A DNA stretch of 64,000 nucleotides from Nocardiopsis sp. NRRL B-16309. GTDB taxonomy: Bacteria > Actinomycetota > Actinomycetes > Streptosporangiales > Streptosporangiaceae. Below are positions 26,801 through 34,270 of this stretch, piece by piece. Made by a program: the position numbers and the translations under genes. Positions within the stretch are counted from its first letter, which is position 1; every line of letters starts with the position of its first letter. Location of the stretch: assembly GCF_001279585.1 (NCBI RefSeq), contig NZ_LGEC01000016.1:1-64000 (forward strand), read 5' to 3'. The notes under the pieces were generated by a model. It made no database searches and was not told the DNA's origin. It saw nothing but the letters and a program-made list of their open reading frames with translations.

Positions 26801-27366
26801 TCGGGGGTGTGGACGACCAGGACCTGCCCGAACCCGTCCACGCCGGCGGTCAGGACGAGGTCGACGTCGGGCAGGACGTCGGCGTAGGTGGCCTGGGGGC
26901 CGTCGAGTTCGGGGGCCGGGAGGTCCTCGTGCCAGCCAAGTTCCACGGCGTTGGAGCCGATCCCGATACGGGCCAGGTCCTGGTCGCCTCCGCCGGAGAA
27001 GGCGAGCTCGGCGCTGACCGCCCTGGGGCGGACCGTGCCCTGGGCGTCCTCCACGAGGTCGGTGTCCACCGGGGTCCAGCCGTCGTCGTCGCGCACGCGT
27101 ACCGGGTGGGCGCTCTGCTCCATGGTGAAGCTGCCGTCGGGGTTGGCCAGGTGCCGGGTGGTCTCGGTGGTGGCACCGGGGATCTCCACCGGTTCACCGG
27201 TCTCGCTCGCTTCCTGGACCGCCGCTCGTTCCCCCGAGTCGGCGGCGAACGGGGATGCGGTCGACGTCGGGGCGTCCGCCGAGGCATGTGCCTGGGTGCT
27301 CAGCAGGGGTGTGAGTAGGACAGTGGACAGGACGGCCGAGCCGACGACTCGCACTGCGCGGGACAT
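23836..27366 (-). CDS. Secreted LamG-domain protein upstream of the second Rhs toxin
   Basis: This is a 1,176-residue protein. The ATG at 27366 has GGAGAG upstream and gives a Sec signal (VVGSAVLSTVLLTPLLSTQAHA). An ATG at 27441 would add residues with no signal character. The N-terminal 400 residues resemble the prodomain-like region that also opens the first Rhs toxin. A DNRLRE-like beta domain (about 300-460, with WRFSVDSRTRD), an Ig/FN3-like section and two LamG folds (about 690-890 and 910-1170) follow. Each LamG fold contains an FSVSAWVKLD- or FTVSTWVRLD-type strand and a GELVLYVNG- or GEIVLYVDG-type strand. It is expected outside the cell and probably binds a polysaccharide. It is first in a probable operon with the second Rhs gene, so it may present or anchor that toxin. 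Confidence 0.82.
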   Translation of the reverse strand: MSRAVRVVGSAVLSTVLLTPLLSTQAHASADAPTSTASPFAADSGERAAVQEASETGEPVEIPGATTETTRHLANPDGSFTMEQSAHPVRVRDDDGWTPVDTDLVEDAQGTVRPRAVSAELAFSGGGDQDLARIGIGSNAVELGWHEDLPAPELDGPQATYADVLPDVDLVLTAGVDGFGQVLVVHTPEAAQHQGLAELDMALATEGVTMRMADNGTLQAVGDQGQESVFTAVAPAMWDSASAEDPTESEGPTEDATLMAPTGARSALVDVDLAPDSIRLVPDRDMLTDPSTEYPVYIDPSLAVDRVGRTYVNANYPSQSYWNYSSSHDPGVGYEPNDGSTKRAFWRFSVDSRTRDADIVRATFRPRVTHAYGCTDASIQLWRTNAITSGTTWNSQTSSSFWDDKLDTRTINAGRSNCPGGTSPTVEFDATDGYLYSRDAGHATTTVGLRGNETRSSSNWDWRRFDYNPTLQVDYNNPPEVPTKLSDSHGGECATDPDDPRLINETRPTFTAYVRDRDSTSANRQKVKTRFAWWVDGERLGDVDTAMTDIAVWSSGSYQSVRSAELPEDVLIGYRANANDGTSWSGWSDYCYLMVSTARPEEGPEVTSTDYPAGDQLHGSTGRPGEFTFANNGVGGAQEYAYGLNDDSCAHRATPEEPGGSVTVTLTPRLEGPNRVYARTVDSFGNSSDCVLVYSFLVAPPSDPVAHFAFDEGQGTTAADSANPDQDAALSTGVEWVRGRVGTVENPDTNPSPRLEGTAVHTSGYTDGDPGPYDEITADHSGVDTSGTFSVSAWVKLDRADAHHTAVAQEGQEQSAFHLGYQGNTNEWVFKMSPEDQYWDGSQDWAYATSTAPAQVGVWTHLVGTHDAQTGEIVLYVDGVEQNTATHTGPWNAQGPLTMGRSLFQGAENYFWPGAVDDVKVWDRLVLNETVAATDDASEVWNLANHPAAQGRWTLDEWDGTAVADSTDHGLEATLHADPATAWNAADNDVTFSPGLRLNGLDEYAEAPGPAARTDRSFTVSTWVRLDETGEGLNTSAVSQAGEFQSGFHLGYQGSNGSWVFKMAPHDDAPTEGSAGWTYAFSSTAARLGEWAHLTGVYDHTTGELVLYVNGFEESRAAVDHAWHADGPLRLGSGQHRGANAYFWTGDLDDVHAYQGVLNEPAISQVYSGLFPTVQN

Positions 27367-27787
27367 GGCAAGCGCTCTCCAGGTCCAGGATGGGGGATCG
27401 GACACCGTGTGGGGCAACCACGTCTCGTGCACGCGGTCCACGGTGCGCCCTGGAACCGGAGGAGAAGTTAGCAGCCGAATGGAAACACCAGGTGTGTGAC
27501 GGACTGCACATCACGTGGCGCACGAGTTCACGACGTGCACCATCGCTCCAAAAAGTGGAACCCAGTCCCATTGGGTCCGCATATGGCCGCTTTGTTCGCG
27601 TTTAGCACCGCACTGCGTGCCACCAGTGCAAACGAGGGATGGCGGTCCTTTCGGCCACAGGGTGTCCCGTGCCGAGCAAGAAGGCTCTGGTGTGGAAGGG
27701 GTGCCGGCTCCGGCGCGGCGGGGGCACGCGGCCCGACCGAGCCTGATCCTCCGACGGCGGTGCCGCCGGGGGCGGACCGCCGCCGGC
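27367..27787. other. Intergenic region upstream of the LamG-Rhs operon
   Basis: These 421 bp between two minus-strand genes must contain the promoter of the LamG-Rhs2 operon and the 3' end of the discoidin-SMI1/KNR4 transcript. No operator palindrome, terminator hairpin or small gene could be made out by eye. Open frames that cross it on the plus strand lack any recognisable domain. Confidence 0.5.
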
Positions 27788-29914
27788 TCAGTCCTCGGCG
27801 TCCGGTTGTTCGCCTCTCGGGGTGAACACCGCCTTCCGCGCCCGCCGGGGCGTGACGACCTCGTGCAGGGCGGGGTCGGTGAGCAGCACCACCGGGGCGA
27901 TCCGGTGGGGCGAGAGCGGATACCACTCCGGCAGGGCCCGCTTGATGACGGCCCAGGCCTCGTCCGTGGCTCCTCGTGCGGCCAGGTCGCGTGCCGCGAC
28001 CAGCGCGCGTTCGAAGGCGGGCGGCTCCGGAGCCCGGTGCGCGGCGATCCAGGCCCCGCTGTCGGCGGCGGTCACCGGCAGGTCGAGGCCCGGCACGATC
28101 TCGGCCAGGAGCCGGATCGCGTGGTCCGCGTCGCCGGCCCCGTTCCGGCCGGCGGCGCGCAGGAAGAGCGGGACCGCCTCGGACCGGACCTGCTCGGTGC
28201 CGATCTCGGCGACCACGTGCGGGCGGTGCAGCAGGCCGCGCAGCTCGTGGTGGGTCGCGCGGGCGTCGAGGAACGCCGACAGCACGACTCTCAGGTAGGC
28301 GGCGGCCCCGGACCCCTTCTCCTGGGCCCGGAGGAACGCGTCCAGGGCGTCGCCGACCCGGCCGTCCAGGGCCGCGCGGCGCCCGGCGGCCAGCAGTTCC
28401 TCGGCACCCTCCGGGCGCACCGGCCGACCTTCCGAACCGCACAGTTCCTCGAAGGAGACGCGCTCGTCGACGACCACGTCGGCGAAGGACCGGTGGCGCT
28501 CGCCCAGCCCGGGATACCAGCTCGCCCACACGTAGGCGGCCCACTCGCCGTCGGGCGAGACGTCGCCCGCGTCCAGCAGCCAGTACTGCGCGTCGCCCTC
28601 GTCGGAGACCAGCAGCGCCGGTCCGACCAGGTCCTCGCCCAAATACTCCACGGGAAGGGCCACGTCCTCCAGGTCCGCCAGCCAGCCGACGGTGGATGTG
28701 CCGCGCAGGCTGTACATGAACGTGCCCATGGTGCTCCAGCCGTCGGACGCGGCGAGGAAGGAGCGGTAGCTGGGCGGGAGGGTGCGGCCGAGCCGGTGCT
28801 CCAGCGCGGTGATCCGGTCCTCGGTGGCGCCGTCGTAGCCCAGCCAGGACGCCGAGCGCTGCTCCTCGCTGACGGTGTGCAGTTCGTCCTCGTCCTCGAC
28901 CCGCAGCATGTCGGCGCTGAACCCGGCGAGGAAGGACCTCCAGTCCCCGACCGAGCGCGGGGCACCGGCCACCAGGCCGCCGACGATCCCCGCGTACGGT
29001 GTCGGCGCCCCGCCCGTGGCGTAGCGGTGCCCGGTGAAGGACTCGTAGGCGCGGTCGGCGGAGAAGAACCGCACCCGCCCCAGCTGGAGTCCGGAGCCAC
29101 CGCTGTTGCGGGTGATCTCCAGGCGCAGGTGCCGGTACGGCGTGTCCGCTTCGGAGCCGCGGCTCACGTGGAAGTCGCGGGCCAGGTGCCGCCCGGGGAA
29201 GGACTCGTCGGAGCGGGTGTCGAGCGTGACCCACGCGTGTCCGTCGACCGAACCCCTGAGCTCCCAGGCGCACGGGTCGCGGTCGGCGGGGCCGTGGGCG
29301 GAGACCAGGACGTAGTGCCGCAGGTGGACGGGCTCCGTCAGGGTGAAGTCGAGCCGGTCCGCGCCGCGCCGGGAGAGCCACGTGGCGGAGGTGCCGTCGA
29401 GGAGGTTGAGGGCGGCCCCACTGGCTCCCGTGTGCTCGTCGCCCGCCCGCACATCGCGCACCCTGTCGGTGACCTCGCCCGCCGATGCGACCTCGTCCAG
29501 GTCCCGCGTGCGGAGGACGACCGTGCCGCCGCCACCCTCGCGGTCGGCCCAGGTGAGCCGCGCGACCGGGGCACCGCCGTCCTCGACGAGCAGACGCAGG
29601 TCCTCGGGCTCTCCCTCACCGCCCTGGACCCGGAACCAGTGGCCGGTGCTGTCCGGCGGACGTTCCGCCAGGACGCCCCGCCACGCGTGCGGCGTGCCGC
29701 GCGGGGTGATCCGCACGCCGGTGAAGGTGGTCATGTCCGGGTCGAACCCCGCCACGGCCTCCGCTCCGTCGAGGTCGCGCCAGCCGAGCTGGGCCAAGGG
29801 CACGGACCCGCCCGGCTCGAACCGGACGACGAGCCGGTGGTCCGGCAGCCACTCCCCTGTTCCGGCTCGCTGCCGTTCGGTGAGGAAGACGAGGGCGGGC
29901 GCGTTCTCCGGCAT
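27788..29914 (-). CDS. Discoidin (F5/8 type C)-like and SMI1/KNR4 (SUKH) domain protein
   Basis: This 708-residue protein has no signal peptide. The ATG at 29914 follows TTGGAG at four bases. Residues about 150-270 look like a discoidin/F5-8C sandwich (LLDGTSATWLS, FTLTEPVHLRHYVLVSAH, WELRGSVDGHAWVTLDTRSD, YRHLRLEITRNSGG). Residues about 350-490 hold an SMI1/KNR4 domain (ITALEHRLGRTLPPSYRSFL followed by DGW, then an acidic strand region ending YWLLDAG). The remainder is helical and repeat-like. SMI1/KNR4 (SUKH) proteins are the most widespread polymorphic-toxin immunity superfamily. The location beside the LamG-Rhs operon therefore suggests an immunity or toxin-sensing role, but the fusion is far larger than a plain immunity protein and the role is inferred. 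A scaffold or metabolic regulator is an alternative. Confidence 0.72.
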   Translation of the reverse strand: MPENAPALVFLTERQRAGTGEWLPDHRLVVRFEPGGSVPLAQLGWRDLDGAEAVAGFDPDMTTFTGVRITPRGTPHAWRGVLAERPPDSTGHWFRVQGGEGEPEDLRLLVEDGGAPVARLTWADREGGGGTVVLRTRDLDEVASAGEVTDRVRDVRAGDEHTGASGAALNLLDGTSATWLSRRGADRLDFTLTEPVHLRHYVLVSAHGPADRDPCAWELRGSVDGHAWVTLDTRSDESFPGRHLARDFHVSRGSEADTPYRHLRLEITRNSGGSGLQLGRVRFFSADRAYESFTGHRYATGGAPTPYAGIVGGLVAGAPRSVGDWRSFLAGFSADMLRVEDEDELHTVSEEQRSASWLGYDGATEDRITALEHRLGRTLPPSYRSFLAASDGWSTMGTFMYSLRGTSTVGWLADLEDVALPVEYLGEDLVGPALLVSDEGDAQYWLLDAGDVSPDGEWAAYVWASWYPGLGERHRSFADVVVDERVSFEELCGSEGRPVRPEGAEELLAAGRRAALDGRVGDALDAFLRAQEKGSGAAAYLRVVLSAFLDARATHHELRGLLHRPHVVAEIGTEQVRSEAVPLFLRAAGRNGAGDADHAIRLLAEIVPGLDLPVTAADSGAWIAAHRAPEPPAFERALVAARDLAARGATDEAWAVIKRALPEWYPLSPHRIAPVVLLTDPALHEVVTPRRARKAVFTPRGEQPDAED

Positions 29915-30097
29915 GGGGCTCCAACCTGGGCGGGGGTGAGCGTCCGGAGGCGGGTCCCGCGGGCGCCCGCGGCTCCGGACCAGAGCAGAGCCTACGGGTG
30001 CGCTGCGACACTCGCCCCGGCACCGGCCTGCCGCGCGGGCCACCCGATCACGGCGCGGAACGCGGAACCGGAAGCCGGGACGGCCGCCCGACGGTCG

Positions 30098-30484
30098 CTA
30101 CGCCTGGTGCACGATCTGGATCAGGTTGCCGCAGGTGTCGTCGAACACGGCGGTGGTCACCGGCCCCATCTCCAGGGGCTCCTGGGTGAAGCGCACCCCG
30201 TGCCCGCGCAGCCGCTCGTACTCCGCGCGCACGTCGTCCACGGCGAAGGCGGTGACCGGGATGCCGTCGTTGACCAGCGCCTCCCGGTACGGCTTCACCG
30301 CGGGATGCCCGGCCGGCTCCAGCAGCAGTTCGGTCCCCTCGGGCTCCTCCGGGGAGACCACGGTCAGCCACCGGTCCTCACCGATCGGGACCTCGGTCTT
30401 CTTCACGAAGCCCAGCACGTCGGTGTAGAAGCGCAGGGCCTTGTCCTGGTCGTCGACGAAGACGCTCGTCAGGTGGATCCTCAT
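30098..30484 (-). CDS. VOC-family (glyoxalase/bleomycin-resistance-like) protein
   Basis: This 128-residue single-domain VOC protein has paired beta-alpha-beta-beta-beta modules (MRIHLTSVFVDDQDKALRFY and IPVTAFAVDDVRAEYERLR) and a C-terminal GNLIQIVHQ strand. Family members bind a metal and act as small-molecule-modifying enzymes or drug-binding resistance proteins. The substrate is unknown. The ATG at 30484 has AAGGAG eight bases upstream and overlaps the stop of the ArsR gene (ATGA). The pair is therefore one operon under the palindrome at 30784-30807. ArsR-VOC pairs are common in actinobacteria and usually respond to a small toxic molecule. No catalytic identity can be given. Confidence 0.85.
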   Translation of the reverse strand: MRIHLTSVFVDDQDKALRFYTDVLGFVKKTEVPIGEDRWLTVVSPEEPEGTELLLEPAGHPAVKPYREALVNDGIPVTAFAVDDVRAEYERLRGHGVRFTQEPLEMGPVTTAVFDDTCGNLIQIVHQA

Positions 30485-30774
30485 GGTGTGGTCTCTCCTT
30501 CGTCGGGCCTGGTCCACCGCTCGGCGATGTGCCGCAGCGGCGCCGTGTTCAGGTCGTGGAACTTGTAGCGCCCCTCCCGCCGGCTCTCGACGAGTCCGGC
30601 GGCCTCCAGCACGGCCAGGTGCTGCGAGACCGCTTGGCGCGACATCGCCAGCTCGTGCTTCATGCTGAGCCGCGAGCAGATCTCGAACAGTGTCTGTCCG
30701 GGACGCTCGGCGAGTTCGTCGAGGATCGTCCGGCGGGTGGAGTCGGCCAAGGCTTTGAAGACATCATCGGCCAT
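30481..30774 (-). CDS. ArsR-family winged-helix repressor
   Basis: This 97-residue protein carries the full ArsR HTH: KALADSTRRTILDELAERPG, then SMKHELAMSRQAVSQHLAVL as the recognition region, then the wing GLVESRREGRYKFHDLN. The ATG at 30774 is chosen because the downstream product matches the usual family length and the operator lies just in front. No strong Shine-Dalgarno is seen. There is no CxC metal motif in helix 3, so the signal is probably not arsenite or a heavy metal; this subgroup often senses organic compounds. The gene overlaps the following VOC gene by four bases, so repressor and target are translated together and the operator gives autoregulation. Confidence 0.88.
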   Translation of the reverse strand: MADDVFKALADSTRRTILDELAERPGQTLFEICSRLSMKHELAMSRQAVSQHLAVLEAAGLVESRREGRYKFHDLNTAPLRHIAERWTRPDEGETTP

Positions 30775-30783
30775 GCGCCCACT

Positions 30784-30807
30784 ATAGGCAAGCATGTGCT
30801 TGCCTAT
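30784..30807. promoter_or_regulatory. Perfect palindrome, predicted ArsR operator
   Basis: Arms ATAGGCAAGCA (30784-30794) and TGCTTGCCTAT (30797-30807) are exact reverse complements around a TG spacer. The site lies 10 to 33 bases before the ArsR start codon and covers the likely promoter. An eleven-base perfect dyad at this place is strong evidence of the autoregulatory ArsR binding site. Confidence 0.8.
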
Positions 30808-30960
30808 CAAGTCGTGACCTGCACGGTCGCCATCAAACCTCGTCCGGCCCGAACCGACCACCGACCCGTCCTCGGCGCGGCGCGGCTCCCTCACCGCCCC
30901 TCCGCCTCCGACCCCACCGCCAGGGGCACGGCGCCCTTCGCGCGCGCGCCGCCCGGCGGA

Positions 30961-31090
30961 TCAGCCGTCGAGGACCTCCTGCGGCGCCCCGCTGATCGCG
31001 CCGCGTTCCAGACGCGTGGAGTACTCCACGCCCACCCCGGCGAGCGCGGCGACCTCGCTGCGGCGCGGCCCGGCCACGCGCCGGTTCGAC
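30961..31090 (-). pseudogene. Remnant of an XRE-family (MmyB-like) regulator
   Basis: A minus-strand frame reads VAGPRRSEVAALAGVGVEYSTRLERGAISGAPQEVLDG and then stops; the key pieces are RRSEVAALAGV, YSTRLERG and VLDG. This is helices 2-4 of the HTH of MmyB-type XRE regulators (usual form LRREEVALLAGVS-x-x-YYTRLERG). The rest of the protein (about 220 residues with a ligand-binding domain) is absent. It is an evolutionary fragment in the 30808-31283 gap, which holds nothing else recognisable. Confidence 0.6.
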
Positions 31091-31283
31091 ACGGTGGGCA
31101 GTCCGACCCGCTCCGGAGTGACGCGGGCCCGGGGAACTCGCGTCCTCCGGCACCGGACCGCCGCCCAACGGGCGCAAACGGCACTCCGGGGACCTTCCGG
31201 CCAAAGGCCCGGGTATCTCCGTTCGCCGGATACGGGCCGCACGTCCTCTCTAGGGTCGTGCGGAACGATCCCGAGGAGCATCG

Positions 31284-33011
31284 ATGCCCAGCCCAGTGGA
31301 GCACCCCCTCCCCCGCGACCCCTACCGGAATCTGGTCCTGCTCGCCCTGCTCACCCTGTCCGGGCGGCCGCCCGCCCACGACCTCCTGCAACGGGCGCAC
31401 AGGTCGGTGACCGCCTCCCTGCCGTGGGGGCGGCGCAATCCCCGGGCGCACGAGTACGCGCGGGTCCGCCGGCGGGTCCTGCGGCGGGCGCTGCGCGACC
31501 GCGGCACGCGGCGCCACGCCGGGTTGCGCATCACGCCCCTGGACGGTGTCGGCCCGCTCGCCCGCGCCCTGGCGCCCCTGGACGGACTCGATCCGGCCGC
31601 ACGCGCCGGACTCGCCCTGGTGCGGATCGAGCGGATGGCACCGGAGCAGGCGGTCGCGCTCCTGCGATCGGTCGGGGTCCGGGACCCCGACCGAGCCCTC
31701 GACCAGGCGGCCGACGTGCCCGACGGCTACGGTCCGCCCGATCCCACCGTGGTCCGCGTGAGCGGGCGCGGCGCTCCGCCCGGACCGCCCCTCCTGGTGG
31801 CGGCCGGAGCCGCGGGGCTCGCCCTGGTCCTGGCAGCGGTGGCCCTGGGCGGCTCCGCGCGTCCGGAGGAGCGGCGCGGGCCGATGTCCCCGGCGGTCAC
31901 GGCGACGGCGATCACGGATCCGCGGGCGTGGCGGGAGAGCTTCCGGCTGGACCTGTCGGCCTGGCACGCCAGAGGCGGAGCCGTCGACGACGAGGCGTTG
32001 GTAGGCGAGGCCGTGGCCGCCTGGGCCGACCGCGGGGAGGCCCCGCGCGACCCTCGACTCGTGTTCGCGGGCCGGGTGGACGGACGCGACGTGGTGGTGC
32101 TGCACGACACCCCGTGGACGGCCCGCTACACCCGGGACGGGGAGGACTCGGAGGTGGAGGTGTTCGCCGAACCCGCCAACGGAGTGGCGAACTGGCCCGC
32201 TCTGCGCCTGTCCGAGACGGCCGAGGGCGTGCGCTACCTGCTGCCGCCGTGGGTCACCGAGGCGGCGTGGGCGTCCCTGGGCGCTCCGGAGGACGGGTGG
32301 TCCGAGGCGGCGCTGGACGGGCACGGCGTGACCGGCCCCGTGGCCGCCGGGGAGCACTGCGGGACCGGCCCGGTCCTGCGGCTGCGCGCCCCCGAGGTCG
32401 CGCACGGACAGCCCTACACCGTCGTCGACCTCGACGGCTTCTCCACCGCCCACCTGGGGTACATGCCGCCTCCGCCCGCCGAGATCCGCCGTCTGGGGCC
32501 GCACGAGGTGCTGGACCCCGAGCACGGCTTCGACCTGTGGGGCGAGGCGGCCTGCGCGGGCGGAGTGCCGCGCGGGGCCGTGGTCGCGGCGACGGCGTGG
32601 GAGTTCGCCGAGCAGGAGCTGCCCGGCGGGGGTACGGGCCGGTGGGTGTGCGTGCGCTACGGCACGCACGACGGCGGCGGTCTGGCGCGCGCGGTCCTGG
32701 TGGCGGAAGGCGAGGAGGGCACCGAGGCGATCACCGCCGGGGAGCGCCGGGGAGGATGGGAGTGCAGCAACCTGGACCGCCAGGTGGCGGCGGGCACCTG
32801 GTGGCAGGCGGACGACGGCCGGTGGCACTACCTGGCGGCGGCCTCGCGCGAGGTCGCCGACCTGCGGGTCTCGGGCGCGGCCGACGGCGGCGGTGACGGC
32901 CCCGTCCTGGCCGCGGAGGGGCCCCGGCGCGGCGACGGCCCGCCCGCCGGAACGGTCACGGTGAGCGCGGTGAACGTCCACGGCGACCCGATGACCTTGT
33001 TCGCCGACTGA
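31284..33011 (+). CDS. Membrane-anchored protein of unknown function
   Basis: This is a 575-residue protein. The ATG at 31284 is five bases after GAGGAG. The first 165 residues are cytoplasmic and rich in Arg/Leu helices (LVLLALLTLSGRPPAHDLLQ). They resemble the N-terminal helical region of actinobacterial membrane-anchored regulators, but with no identified sigma or anti-sigma signature. One membrane segment follows at about 172-192 (LLVAAGAAGLALVLAAVAL). Residues about 200-575 form an extracellular beta-rich part with two conserved-looking Cys (EHCGTGP, EAACAGG) and WVCVRYG. No catalytic motif is visible. It might be a cell-envelope sensor, but I do not recognise the family. It stands alone, between the XRE remnant and the repeat cluster. 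Confidence 0.7.
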   Translation: MPSPVEHPLPRDPYRNLVLLALLTLSGRPPAHDLLQRAHRSVTASLPWGRRNPRAHEYARVRRRVLRRALRDRGTRRHAGLRITPLDGVGPLARALAPLDGLDPAARAGLALVRIERMAPEQAVALLRSVGVRDPDRALDQAADVPDGYGPPDPTVVRVSGRGAPPGPPLLVAAGAAGLALVLAAVALGGSARPEERRGPMSPAVTATAITDPRAWRESFRLDLSAWHARGGAVDDEALVGEAVAAWADRGEAPRDPRLVFAGRVDGRDVVVLHDTPWTARYTRDGEDSEVEVFAEPANGVANWPALRLSETAEGVRYLLPPWVTEAAWASLGAPEDGWSEAALDGHGVTGPVAAGEHCGTGPVLRLRAPEVAHGQPYTVVDLDGFSTAHLGYMPPPPAEIRRLGPHEVLDPEHGFDLWGEAACAGGVPRGAVVAATAWEFAEQELPGGGTGRWVCVRYGTHDGGGLARAVLVAEGEEGTEAITAGERRGGWECSNLDRQVAAGTWWQADDGRWHYLAAASREVADLRVSGAADGGGDGPVLAAEGPRRGDGPPAGTVTVSAVNVHGDPMTLFAD

Positions 33012-33354
33012 CCGTGAGGATGTTCAGTGGCTTCTCCGGAGGGTCCGACTCACCGACTGACCGACGCCGACAGGTGGTCCTGTATCCGATGTGTGGCCCG
33101 CTCGGGGAAGCGACCGCACGCGACCGGACAGGCGTTCGTGACCTCATGGGCTTGGTCGAAAAGCCCGCCACGGTCCTGTCCGCCCGCCCGGCCGGCGCGT
33201 GCCCCGGTCGCGTCCACCGACGGTGACGGGCCCCGACGGCGGCCGGGGCCGCCCGCGGTCGGCGGTGTCCGGAGGTCGTCGCGACACCGGTGATCGGCCG
33301 CTCGCTCGGAGCAGCCGAGCGCGGCGCTCGGCCGGGGCCGGACACCGTCACGCA
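33012..33354. other. Intergenic stretch between the membrane protein and the repeat cluster
   Basis: No gene is supported here. The sequence is high-GC without clear codon structure in any frame. It separates two convergent genes and leads into the 42-bp tandem repeats, so it probably holds transcript ends. Confidence 0.45.
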
Positions 33355-33503
33355 CCCCCGGCGGCGTCGGCGGCCACGGACCACCGTGGTCACAAACCCC
33401 CGGCGGCGTCGGCGACCACGGACCACCGTGGTCACAAACCCCCGGCGGCGTCGGCGACCACGGACCACCGTGGTCACGCACCCCCGGCGGCGTCGGCGGC
33501 CGG
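33355..33503. repeat. 42-bp tandem repeat, three full copies plus a partial, each with a hairpin
   Basis: Units start at 33355, 33397 and 33439, and a partial unit starts at 33481. Each full unit has a C5GGCGGCGTCGGCG part followed by a dyad. In units two and three the dyad has 8-base arms, GACCACGG and CCGTGGTC, around ACCA; in unit one the outermost left base is changed. Read on the minus strand, the C5 part is the end of the VanY-like gene (ADAAGG then a terminal residue and stop). The array therefore looks like a duplicated gene end plus terminator. Up to three successive hairpins could stop convergent transcription from both sides. Confidence 0.85.
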
Positions 33504-34094
33504 GGGCGGGCACTCCCCGCCCGGCTCCACGGCGAGTTCGTAGTGCCACAGCTCGTTGGCGTAGGTCTGGCACAATCCGAACTCCGCACCGAACCGTGAG
33601 AACCAGTCCGCCGCGTCGGTGTACCCCACGTCCACCGCGTCGCCCGTCACGTGCGATGACTCCTCGGCGGTGGCCACCCAGCGGGCGGCCTCCTCCTCGC
33701 TCCCGTAGGTCGTCACGGCCGCCTCCAACAGGAACCGCTGGTAGCGCTCGCTGCGCCACCCGCTGGTCACGACCACGTCCACTCCCTCGGCCTCGGCCGC
33801 GGCGGCCGCCTCGCGCACGGCCGCCCACAGCCGCGGGTCGAGCCGTTCCAGCGCGGGGACCTCGGCCGACAACTCCAGCCCCTCCCCCTCGGGCACGTAG
33901 CCGTCCTCCTCGGTCAGCGGGGTCAGCCGGGTGACCGGCATCCGCTGGGCGGGACCGGGATGGCCGTCGCCGCCCGTGGGACCCGACGTCCAGCCCGCCC
34001 CGCCGCCCGCCGAACAGGCTCCCACCAGTACGGCGACCGCCAGCGGCGTGCCCGCCAGGGCCGCGACCACCGTGGACCGACGCGATCTCGCCAT
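33474..34094 (-). CDS. M15-family D-alanyl-D-alanine carboxypeptidase-like lipoprotein (VanY type)
   Basis: This is a 206-residue lipoprotein. The ATG at 34094 has AAGGGGGA four bases upstream and gives an Arg-rich signal with lipobox LVGAC (Cys about 26). The peptidase domain has the M15B zinc motif SSHVTGDAVDVG (His and Asp ligands) and the late ELWHYEL, with its His as third ligand and its Glu as a catalytic residue. It should trim the terminal D-Ala from peptidoglycan stem peptides at the outer face of the membrane. It is divergent from a two-component system, with repeated CGCAACAC sites between them. That is the layout of VanY- or penicillin-sensing envelope regulons. The gene ends inside the 42-bp repeat cluster. 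Confidence 0.88.
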   Translation of the reverse strand: MARSRRSTVVAALAGTPLAVAVLVGACSAGGGAGWTSGPTGGDGHPGPAQRMPVTRLTPLTEEDGYVPEGEGLELSAEVPALERLDPRLWAAVREAAAAAEAEGVDVVVTSGWRSERYQRFLLEAAVTTYGSEEEAARWVATAEESSHVTGDAVDVGYTDAADWFSRFGAEFGLCQTYANELWHYELAVEPGGECPPPAADAAGGA

Positions 34095-34160
34095 GCCGTC
34101 CCCCTTCGTTCCCGGGCCGGGCCCGACGCCCGGCGCACGGCGTCCAGGCCACCAAGGGGG

Positions 34161-34204
34161 GTGTTGCGCCCGCGTAGGGAAAAGACGCAACACTGGCGCA
34201 ACAC
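34161..34204. promoter_or_regulatory. Repeated CGCAACAC sites, predicted response-regulator box
   Basis: CGCAACAC occurs at 34186-34193 and again at 34197-34204, an 11-bp spacing typical of OmpR-family tandem half-sites on one DNA face. A reverse copy, GTGTTGCG, is at 34161-34168 towards the VanY-like gene. The cluster lies in the short gap between the divergent carboxypeptidase and response-regulator genes, so it could control both. Confidence 0.7.
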
Positions 34205-34270
34205 GGCCCTCTCCTACACTCGGATCCCGGAGTCGCCCGCGGAGGCGCCCGTGAACAGGGAGGACGGCGT

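Noticed and set aside
27515..30568. Plus-strand 1,017-codon frame over the SMI1/KNR4, VOC and ArsR genes.
   Set aside because: The minus-strand genes have recognised domains and ribosome sites; the antisense product has none.
30891..32981. Minus-strand frame opposite the unknown membrane protein.
   Set aside because: No domain; the plus-strand frame has GAGGAG, a membrane segment and consistent Cys residues. Only the XRE piece at 30961-31090 was kept.
33355..33503. CRISPR array candidate.
   Set aside because: The 42-bp units follow each other directly without unique spacers, and they contain the gene end and a hairpin.
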